From Prevotellaceae bacterium (GTDB lineage Bacteria > Bacteroidota > Bacteroidia > Bacteroidales > UBA932): 12,520 nucleotides of DNA. The stretch's first letter is position 1. Each line of letters begins with the position of its first letter. A program made the position numbers and the translations under genes. The notes under the pieces are model-generated. The model made no database searches. It was not told where the DNA came from and was given only the letters and a program-made list of their open reading frames with translations. The DNA is taken from contig JAIROQ010000112.1 in the NCBI GenBank assembly GCA_031257455.1, positions 1 through 12,520 of the forward strand. The letters run 5' to 3'. Below are positions 1 through 4,896 of the stretch, in pieces.

Positions 1-118
1 ACATCATCACATCATCACATCATCACATCATCACATCATCACATCATCACATCATCACATCATCACATCATCACATCATCACATCATCACATCATCACAT
101 CATCACATCATCACATCA
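1..118. repeat. 8-bp tandem repeat (ACATCATC on +), 14 perfect copies plus 6 bases
   Basis: The unit ACATCATC repeats 14 times without a mismatch (1-112), followed by the partial copy ACATCA (113-118). The array is cut by the left edge, so its true length is unknown. On the minus strand it reads GATGTGAT repeated and begins three bases after the stop codon of the M16 peptidase gene, leaving no room for an ordinary terminator between gene and repeat. Because 8 is not a multiple of 3, all minus-strand frames meet TGA stops, while all plus-strand frames stay open through the array. No start signal or further open frame supports coding. There are no spacers, so it is not a CRISPR array. Copy number could vary by slippage, and the array could also mark a contig end. 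Confidence 0.97.
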
Positions 119-121
119 ACT

Positions 122-3094
122 TTATTCCTCATCTTTGCTGAAAATGTCGTTTAATTTCAGTTCCTTGATGGCGCCGTATTTCGACAGGGCTTTGGTGTCG
201 ATGCGTTTTTTCGGGCCGACAATCATAATCGCCTTCGGTTGGTTTTTCACGTATTCGTTGCTGAAATTCACGATATCGTCAAACGTCAAAGCCTTGTAGG
301 CGGGCAGGAATATTTTCAACGGGTCTTCGGAATAGCCCCAGCGTTGCAGTACATCGTAGTATTGCCCGATTTCGCGGAAATCAGGCTGTTCGGTAGCGCC
401 GGAGAGGATTAAGCTGTTCCGCAGGACGTCCATCCGTTCCGGTTTTTGCGGCATATCGTTAATTAAGCTCATGAAGACGTCAATCGCGGCATTGGTTTTA
501 TCATCCTGCGTTTGGATAGAGCCGTTGAACCATCCGGGTTTTGCCGGCAGGCCGGGCGTGGAATAGCGGCCGCTTGCGCCGTAGGCCAGCGAACGGTATT
601 CACGGATTTCCTGTGCCATCAAGCCCGTGAAGCCGCCGCTGAGATAAGCGTTATAGGCTTCCGTCTTCGGCAATTCGGCGGGAACAAAAGGCCGGCCGTT
701 CGCAAAGAACGTTATTTGCGACTGCAATGCCGTTTCGTTCACCAGGTACACCGTATTTTCCGATACCGGTTGTTTTTCGCGTTCCTGGTAGCCTTTGCCG
801 GGTTTCGGGCTGGCGGCGAATTTGACGGTTTGTTCCAATGTCGATTTAATTTCACTGGCCGGTTTTGCGCCCGTGTAGAAAATGGTAGCGGAATACTCGG
901 TGGCCATCTTGAACGCCGTTACCAGTTCATCCGCTTTGATACGCATCAAATCTTTTATCGACAAACGGTCGAGGTAGTCCGATTTGTTGCCATAAAGCAC
1001 ATACTGGTTCAATGCGCTGGAAATATATTCCGGCTCTTCTTTCTGCTGTTTCCGGGCATACCGCTGGCTTTCGGCGAGGCGTGAAAGCTGGTTCTTCGGC
1101 AGGTTCGTTTCGTTGATAAACAGGTTGAGGTATGTAAGCGCCTGCCGCAGGTTCTGCTCGGGACCATTCAACGATACATAGACATAATTCTTGTTGGCGC
1201 TGATGCTGTAATCGCAATTCAGGCGGGCGAACTGTCCTTTCAGCCCTTTGGCGTCTCGGGCGGCGCCGCCGGCATAGTTCAGCAGCGACACATAATCCAG
1301 TTCCCTGATAGTCGATTGCCCCACCTCGTAGCGGATAACCAATGAAAAAATATCGTTCACCGGGTTTTTTGTATAGTATAACGTATTCCCGTTGGTCATC
1401 GCCACCTTTTGCAGGTCGGTATTGAAGTCGATGAAGCGGTAGGACTGTTCCGGCGCCGGAATGGCGGCGAATTGCTTTGCAAATGCCGACTGCGCATCGG
1501 CCTGCGGGAATGTCAGGGGTTTATATTCCGGTTTTTCGATATTGTTTTTCTTGATACTGCCGGGTTTCACGTGTACCGCCAGAAAATCTTTCCCGAAATA
1601 TTTATTCGCTATCCGAAGGATGTCTTCTTTCGTTATTTTCTTTACATTTTCTACATAGTTGGTATAGTACGAAAGATCTACTTCATTGGCGAAATAATTG
1701 TTCAGGGCGAATGCCTGTGCCCGCACCGATTCCTGCTGTACTTCAAAAGCGGTTATCAATGCCTGTTTTGCCGATTCCAGTTGCCAGTCGCCGAACTCGC
1801 CTTTTTTGAGGGCTTCCAGTTCGTCCAGCACCATATCTTCGGAGCCTTTCATGGCTTTGATGCGGGCGCGGTCTAATTCGCGCATCACCGATTTGTATTC
1901 TTCCACAGTGGTGATATTATCCGTAGAAGGGCCTTCATAAAACTCCTGTGCATTGGGGATAATTTCAAATATAAATACCCCGCCGCTCTTCAGTCCTTCA
2001 TTCGTGCTGTAAGCCTGCAGCACCTTATTGTCGAGCTGCAACTGGTCTAACAAGCCCGATTGGCCATTGCTCAGGAGGGCGGAACAAATTTTGAGCGCAA
2101 TATTATCTTCATGGCGCAAAGGTACGGTGCGGAATGAAAGTAGAATTTGTTCCACCGGCCCCATTTTCAGTTCCAAAAACTCGCGCCCGTTGAAGGGGGC
2201 TTCTTCTCCCATAGCCGTTTCCGGCAGCGGTTTCGATTGCCATTTCCCGAATGTTTGTTCAATATACTGTTTGGCGGTGGCGCTGTCGAAATCGCCCACA
2301 AGAATAAGCCCCATGTTATTGGGAACGTAAAATGTCTTGAAAAATTCCTGCAGTTTCGTCAGTGACGGGTTTTTCAGGTGTTCCGGCAAGCCGATGACAT
2401 CGCGCCCATAAGGCGTTTTCTTGAAAATATTTTTCAACAGTTCTTCATTGATGCGTTGGGAAGCCCTGTCGGAATACATATTGAATTCTTCATACACAAT
2501 TTCCAGTTCGGCCTGGAAAGCGCGGAATACCGGCTGTTCAAAGATGTGGCTATATACCGTCAGCCACCGTTCCAGCTGGCTGGAAGGGAAAGTACTGTGA
2601 TAAGCGGTATTGTCATAGCTCGTAAAAGCATTCAGGTTGGTGCCGCCGATTTGGGCAATCAGCCGTGAATACTCATTGGGTACGGCATATTCGGCTGCTT
2701 TTATCGACTCTTCGTTAATTTGCAACTGAATGGCGTCCCGTTGTTTTTTGTCTTTTGTTTTGCCCAGTTGGTCGTAGAGGGCAACAATTTTGTCATAATG
2801 CGGTTTTTCTTTTTCCCAGTCGATAGTACCCAGTTCCGTAGTACCTTTGAACAATACATGTTCGAGGTAATGCGCTAGGCCGGTAGCATCGGCCGGCTCA
2901 TTCACGCTGCCGGCGCGGGTACTGACAAAGCCCTGCACTTCGGGGCGGCGGTGGTCTTCCTGCAAAATTACAGTCAAGCCGTTCGGAAGTTGATACACTT
3001 CCAGCGGCGGTTTTTGTTGGGCAATCACGCCCGATGATACCATTGCAAATATAAGCAATAGCATGGTGTTTTTAATAAATTTAATGTAATTCAT
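122..3094 (-). CDS. exported M16 family zinc metallopeptidase (pitrilysin-type, two M16 domains)
   Basis: This 990-residue protein has the size of the two-domain pitrilysin/insulinase class of M16 peptidases, which enclose and cut peptides in a clam-like chamber. Residues 1-25 are a signal peptide (basic start, hydrophobic core, VIAQ end) with no lipobox Cys, so a periplasmic or envelope location is expected. The inverted zinc motif HYLEH is at 75-79 (His75 and His79 ligands, Glu78 catalytic base). The downstream E-x3-V-x2-E element is at 195-202, making Glu202 the likely third ligand. A charged insertion at about 91-137 separates these; from memory this is usual in Bacteroidetes members. The C-terminal half, from about residue 570, is a second M16 domain without HXXEH, as is normal, and keeps the substrate-binding Arg-Tyr region REYRSLAYG at 831-839. 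The ATG at 3094 gives a good signal peptide; Met11 is a less likely alternative. The gene stands alone, with its own candidate promoter. The natural substrate cannot be told from sequence. Confidence 0.95.
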   Translation of the reverse strand: MNYIKFIKNTMLLLIFAMVSSGVIAQQKPPLEVYQLPNGLTVILQEDHRRPEVQGFVSTRAGSVNEPADATGLAHYLEHVLFKGTTELGTIDWEKEKPHYDKIVALYDQLGKTKDKKQRDAIQLQINEESIKAAEYAVPNEYSRLIAQIGGTNLNAFTSYDNTAYHSTFPSSQLERWLTVYSHIFEQPVFRAFQAELEIVYEEFNMYSDRASQRINEELLKNIFKKTPYGRDVIGLPEHLKNPSLTKLQEFFKTFYVPNNMGLILVGDFDSATAKQYIEQTFGKWQSKPLPETAMGEEAPFNGREFLELKMGPVEQILLSFRTVPLRHEDNIALKICSALLSNGQSGLLDQLQLDNKVLQAYSTNEGLKSGGVFIFEIIPNAQEFYEGPSTDNITTVEEYKSVMRELDRARIKAMKGSEDMVLDELEALKKGEFGDWQLESAKQALITAFEVQQESVRAQAFALNNYFANEVDLSYYTNYVENVKKITKEDILRIANKYFGKDFLAVHVKPGSIKKNNIEKPEYKPLTFPQADAQSAFAKQFAAIPAPEQSYRFIDFNTDLQKVAMTNGNTLYYTKNPVNDIFSLVIRYEVGQSTIRELDYVSLLNYAGGAARDAKGLKGQFARLNCDYSISANKNYVYVSLNGPEQNLRQALTYLNLFINETNLPKNQLSRLAESQRYARKQQKEEPEYISSALNQYVLYGNKSDYLDRLSIKDLMRIKADELVTAFKMATEYSATIFYTGAKPASEIKSTLEQTVKFAASPKPGKGYQEREKQPVSENTVYLVNETALQSQITFFANGRPFVPAELPKTEAYNAYLSGGFTGLMAQEIREYRSLAYGASGRYSTPGLPAKPGWFNGSIQTQDDKTNAAIDVFMSLINDMPQKPERMDVLRNSLILSGATEQPDFREIGQYYDVLQRWGYSEDPLKIFLPAYKALTFDDIVNFSNEYVKNQPKAIMIVGPKKRIDTKALSKYGAIKELKLNDIFSKDEE

Positions 3095-3125
3095 AAAATT
3101 TTTAGTAAAAATGAATAAATATTGG

Positions 3126-3133
3126 CAAATATA
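3126..3133 (-). promoter_or_regulatory. candidate -7 box TATATTTG of the M16 peptidase promoter
   Basis: On the minus strand TATATTTG fits the Bacteroidetes sigma-ABfr -7 consensus TAnnTTTG. It ends 31 bases before the peptidase ATG, which predicts a 5' leader of about 25 bases. No clear -33 TTTG is present: the place where it should be falls inside the GTGGAGA heptamer array. The match rests on eight bases, so it is only a candidate. Confidence 0.5.
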
Positions 3134-3142
3134 CGAAAAATA

Positions 3143-3163
3143 GTGGAGAGTGGAGAATGGAGA
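3143..3163. repeat. heptamer tandem repeat GTGGAGA, GTGGAGA, ATGGAGA
   Basis: Three head-to-tail heptamers, two identical and the third with one change, lie upstream of the candidate peptidase promoter and cover its expected -33 region. They run through a degenerate seven-base stretch (ATTTGGA) directly into the octamer series at 3171. Confidence 0.8.
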
Positions 3164-3170
3164 ATTTGGA

Positions 3171-3216
3171 GATGTGAAGATGTGCTAATGTGACTAATTA
3201 TTTAATGTGACTAATT
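3171..3216. repeat. degenerate octamer series GATGTGAA, GATGTGCT, AATGTGAC plus a 14-bp direct repeat
   Basis: Three octamers of the form RATGTGNN follow one another at 3171-3194. The 14-mer TAATGTGACTAATT then occurs twice, at 3186-3199 and 3203-3216. The octamer core GATGTG is the same as in the array at 1-118 when that array is read on the minus strand, so the two repeat stretches flank the peptidase gene in opposite orientation. Confidence 0.8.
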
Positions 3217-3238
3217 GGGCTGACGCGCCAGCAAATAA

Positions 3239-3270
3239 GAAATTAGAAATTATGACTTACAACTTACAAC
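3239..3270. repeat. two short heptamer doublets: GAAATTA x2 and ACTTACA x2
   Basis: GAAATTA is repeated exactly at 3239-3245 and 3246-3252. ACTTACA is repeated exactly at 3255-3261 and 3262-3268 and is followed by a further AC. Both have period seven and lie between the toxin remnant and the octamer series. No gene or promoter is visible here. Confidence 0.8.
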
Positions 3271-3515
3271 TAAAAAACGCCGTCATTTCGACCGGAGCGC
3301 ACGAAGAATGAGTGCGCGGAGCGGAGAAATCTCCTCCCCAACGCAAGGCATTTCGGGAAGGAAAACCTTATTTTCACCTTATTTAATTTGACGGAACCAA
3401 AGGGATGAGGATTGTATGCAAGATTTCTGATATTATTTACAATAGAATTATAATAAATGTGATTTACTTTGCGCAAATCCTTTTCGGCCGATTTGATAAA
3501 TACCACTTTATACAT
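3270..3515 (-). pseudogene. RelE/ParE-like toxin, C-terminally truncated
   Basis: The frame encodes 81 residues. Residues 1-44 read like a RelE/ParE superfamily toxin: a first beta strand (MYKVVFIKSAEKDLRK), a helix-rich middle, and the family-typical NPHPFGSVKL segment at 35-44. Family members normally continue with a YRIRVGDYRVIY-like core of beta strands that carries most of the functional surface. Here that core is absent; residues from about 45 on are arginine- and phenylalanine-rich and are read from a hairpin repeat element at 3281-3334. The ATG overlaps the end of the antitoxin gene by 8 bases (3508-3515), the usual translational coupling of type II loci. No trace of the missing core lies further downstream, so a simple frameshift does not explain it. 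The product is probably inactive. A divergent intact short toxin is possible but less likely. Confidence 0.65.
3281..3334. repeat. REP-like hairpin element inside the toxin remnant
   Basis: The element has a perfect 6-bp inner stem (GCGCAC 3297-3302, GTGCGC 3312-3317) around a 9-base loop, and outer arms ATTTC (3285-3289) and GAAAT (3326-3330). It closes with the small inverted repeat GGAGA-AA-TCTCC at 3323-3334. The wording CGTCATTTCGACCGGAGCG followed by GGAGAAATCTCC is familiar to me from intergenic repeats in Bacteroidetes genomes, but that is memory, not a search. It supplies most of the C-terminal codons of the truncated toxin. Confidence 0.65.
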
Positions 3516-3720
3516 TCTGTGTCAGCCCGCGTCTTTTATTTTCCCGCGCCACCACTTCTTCTAACGGTATGGATGGTTCGCCTTTTCGCGCCTCTATGTC
3601 AATTCTGTCTAAAAAGTCCTCCAACAGTTCATCGTTGCCGTATTGTTGCAAATCGATATGCACGTAGCGGTTGTAGCCCGATGCATCCTTTGTGTATTTT
3701 ATTCCCTGTAATTGTCCCAT
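3508..3720 (-). CDS. type II antitoxin, partner of a RelE/ParE-like toxin
   Basis: The gene encodes a small acidic 70-residue protein. It starts MGQLQGIKYTKDASGYNRYV, then a predicted helix rich in Asp, Glu and Leu (about 26-45), and ends in a charged tail with PLEEVV and ENKRRG. From memory, proteins of this layout precede RelE/ParE-family toxins in Bacteroidetes and act as the labile antitoxin, wrapping the toxin with the C-terminal half and repressing the shared promoter with the N-terminal half. I see no classic helix-turn-helix, so the DNA-binding mode is unknown. The stop codon overlaps the toxin start by 8 bases. A -7 box and a perfect 14-bp palindrome lie just upstream, consistent with autoregulation. 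The gene looks intact although its toxin partner does not, so it may be an orphan antitoxin now. Confidence 0.7.
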   Translation of the reverse strand: MGQLQGIKYTKDASGYNRYVHIDLQQYGNDELLEDFLDRIDIEARKGEPSIPLEEVVARENKRRGLTQNV

Positions 3721-3741
3721 AGTTTTAATCGTTATATTTTA

Positions 3742-3763
3742 CAGAAACGTTTCTGCAAATTTA
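3742..3763 (-). promoter_or_regulatory. antitoxin promoter (-7 box) with a 14-bp palindromic operator
   Basis: On the minus strand TAAATTTG (3763-3756) matches the Bacteroidetes -7 consensus TAnnTTTG. It abuts the perfect palindrome CAGAAACGTTTCTG (3755-3742), which would cover the transcription start, 22 bases or more before the antitoxin ATG. A symmetric site in this position is where toxin-antitoxin complexes usually bind to repress their own operon. No good -33 TTTG is visible. Confidence 0.55.
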
Positions 3764-3800
3764 CATGAAAATTTTGAATTTACACACAGACGCATGAATA

Positions 3801-3869
3801 ACCCCCAATAAAGCGAAGCGACTTGAGGAGGTAATCAGTGATAAACAATGAAGCAAAGCGATTGGGGGT
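3801..3869. repeat. 69-bp inverted-repeat element (ACCCCCAAT ... ATTGGGGGT)
   Basis: Perfect 9-bp arms ACCCCCAAT (3801-3809) and ATTGGGGGT (3861-3869) enclose 51 bases. Just inside the left arm is AAAGCGAAGCGAC, and just before the right arm is GAAGCAAAGCGA, a near-direct repeat of the same wording. No open frame fits the element. It may be a small interspersed repeat or a structured RNA hairpin; nothing in the window decides. Confidence 0.55.
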
Positions 3870-3893
3870 CAGTGCCGTGCCGGCGACAGCCCT

Positions 3894-3914
3894 ATTCAAA
3901 ATTCAAAACTCAAA
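3894..3914. repeat. heptamer tandem repeat ATTCAAA, ATTCAAA, ACTCAAA
   Basis: Three consecutive heptamers, two identical and one with a single change, lie between the inverted-repeat element and the hairpins that follow the lipoprotein gene. They have the same period as the arrays at 3143 and 3239 but a different sequence. Confidence 0.8.
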
Positions 3915-3935
3915 ATTAATCTCAAAGAATAACCC

Positions 3936-3965
3936 GGTGCGCCCGAATAAAAATTCGGGCACACC
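3936..3965 (-). terminator. strong hairpin downstream of the SusCD cluster
   Basis: Arms 3936-3948 (GGTGCGCCCGAAT) and 3953-3965 (ATTCGGGCACACC) pair over 13 positions with one mismatch around an AAAA loop. It lies 52 bases past the last stop codon of the cluster. On the minus strand no good U-tract follows, so it may stop transcription weakly or mainly protect the 3' end of the mRNA. Confidence 0.5.
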
Positions 3966-3984
3966 TTATTATTCATTTGACACA

Positions 3985-4013
3985 GCCGGAGCATAATTTA
4001 ATAATGCTACGGC
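3985..4013 (-). terminator. second hairpin directly after the lipoprotein stop codon
   Basis: Arms 3985-3994 (GCCGGAGCAT) and 4004-4013 (ATGCTACGGC) pair over ten positions with one mismatch around a 9-base A/T loop. It begins four bases after the lipoprotein stop codon. With the hairpin at 3936-3965 it forms a pair of 3' structures ending the SusCD cluster. No U-run follows. Confidence 0.35.
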
Positions 4014-4017
4014 AGTA

Positions 4018-4851
4018 TTAATAAGAACCTGCCGGTAATGCTAAAATTTCAGTATCAGTCACCCACAGGCCAAGCGTACTTGGGGGTGGCTCTACCGTCC
4101 ATCTGTTCCAATTCGTTGCAGAACCCGGCGTTACGGTAATTACCCCGTTTACAAAGGTGCAGGCGTCTGCGCGAAGCCATGTTCTGGTATAACCGGTGAA
4201 TACCTGCAAACCTAATTCCTGCACCGGAATAACGGCTCTGTTTTCATCGGGATATACCTGTATTAAAATATGATAGTCATTTGCATACAAATCCCTTGCC
4301 CTGTAAAGGGTCGGCAATTCTACCGCTCTTTCAATCACTTTGTCGTCAAAAGTTTCCCCAAATACATAGTTGGAAGTAAAAGTTCCTGCACCAACTTTTA
4401 TAAATGTTAGCTTGCGTCCGGCTTTTATAGTGGTTTTCTCATTGCCGCCAATAGAAATTGGCGTCTCGGGGTCTGCAAATTCAACACTGAATTCATACTG
4501 TCCTGTCAAAGAAAGTTTGTCAAATGCAAATGGTATATTCAGGGTTACTTCATACACGCCGGCAGCAAATGACACGGTCGGCGCCGGAAAAGTAAATATC
4601 TCTTGTACCGCATCCGTGGCCGTAAATAACAATTGTAAGGATGCCGCTTCTGTAGCCCGGGTACGGGCGATGACTGTCGATAACATGCCGTTATCATCAT
4701 TTGAAAGTTCAGCGACTACATTTTTTTGGAGGAAGGTGTATGCCGCCGGGGCCGATTCATCGTAGAATGCTCTTTCATTTTCCTGGTTGCAGGCGTTCAG
4801 TCCGGCTAAAGCCGCTGCCGCCAAAATCAAATATTTTATTATTTTATTCAT
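4018..4851 (-). CDS. SusE-position outer-membrane lipoprotein of unknown family
   Basis: The protein has 277 residues. The signal peptide has a lipobox ending LNAC, with Cys21 as the lipidated residue. The CNQENE that follows is acidic, as in many surface-exported Bacteroidetes lipoproteins. The rest is predicted to be beta-rich. The stretch at about 60-150 (valine-, threonine- and phenylalanine-rich, with an FAAGVYEVTLNIPF segment) resembles the Ig-like N-terminal domains of small lipoproteins found after SusD genes, such as the DUF4843 or DUF1735 type; that likeness is from memory and weak. The gene begins 45 bases after the SusD stop and is the last of the cluster. The position suggests a surface accessory protein that helps bind the substrate imported by SusC/SusD. 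No catalytic motif is visible. Confidence 0.75.
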   Translation of the reverse strand: MNKIIKYLILAAAALAGLNACNQENERAFYDESAPAAYTFLQKNVVAELSNDDNGMLSTVIARTRATEAASLQLLFTATDAVQEIFTFPAPTVSFAAGVYEVTLNIPFAFDKLSLTGQYEFSVEFADPETPISIGGNEKTTIKAGRKLTFIKVGAGTFTSNYVFGETFDDKVIERAVELPTLYRARDLYANDYHILIQVYPDENRAVIPVQELGLQVFTGYTRTWLRADACTFVNGVITVTPGSATNWNRWTVEPPPSTLGLWVTDTEILALPAGSY

Positions 4852-4896
4852 AATTGTTGTGTTTTTAGTTGTTTACTTTTTTATGAATGTTTTTCG

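Larger units (their letters stand above)
3721..4017. other. non-coding region between the antitoxin and the SusCD cluster
   Basis: This stretch of nearly 300 bases has no credible gene on either strand. It holds, from left to right, the antitoxin promoter and palindrome, a 69-bp inverted-repeat element, a short GC-rich segment at about 3870-3893 in which I see nothing, a heptamer array, and two hairpins ending the SusCD transcript. Its density of repeats is similar to that of 3095-3270. Confidence 0.7.

Noticed and set aside
1..118. Plus-strand open reading through the octamer array (repeating Thr-Ser-Ser-His-His-His-Ile-Ile)
   Set aside because: All plus-strand frames are open only because the unit contains no stop in any phase. 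There is no start signal, and the frames I followed close soon after the array inside the peptidase antisense strand.
1..118. CRISPR array
   Set aside because: The 8-bp units are head to tail with no spacers and no cas genes nearby.
512..1084. 190-codon plus-strand reading frame
   Set aside because: It lies wholly antisense to the well-supported M16 peptidase, and its product shows no recognisable domain. The other plus-strand frames within 122-3094 are shadows of the same kind.
3270..3515. Simple frameshift as the cause of toxin truncation
   Set aside because: I found no trace of the missing family core in the other frames or further downstream; the sequence after residue 44 is replaced, not shifted.
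3095..4017. tRNA, rRNA or a known riboswitch in the intergenic DNA
   Set aside because: No cloverleaf, conserved TPsiC-like segment or recognisable aptamer core was seen; the structures present are simple hairpins and repeats.
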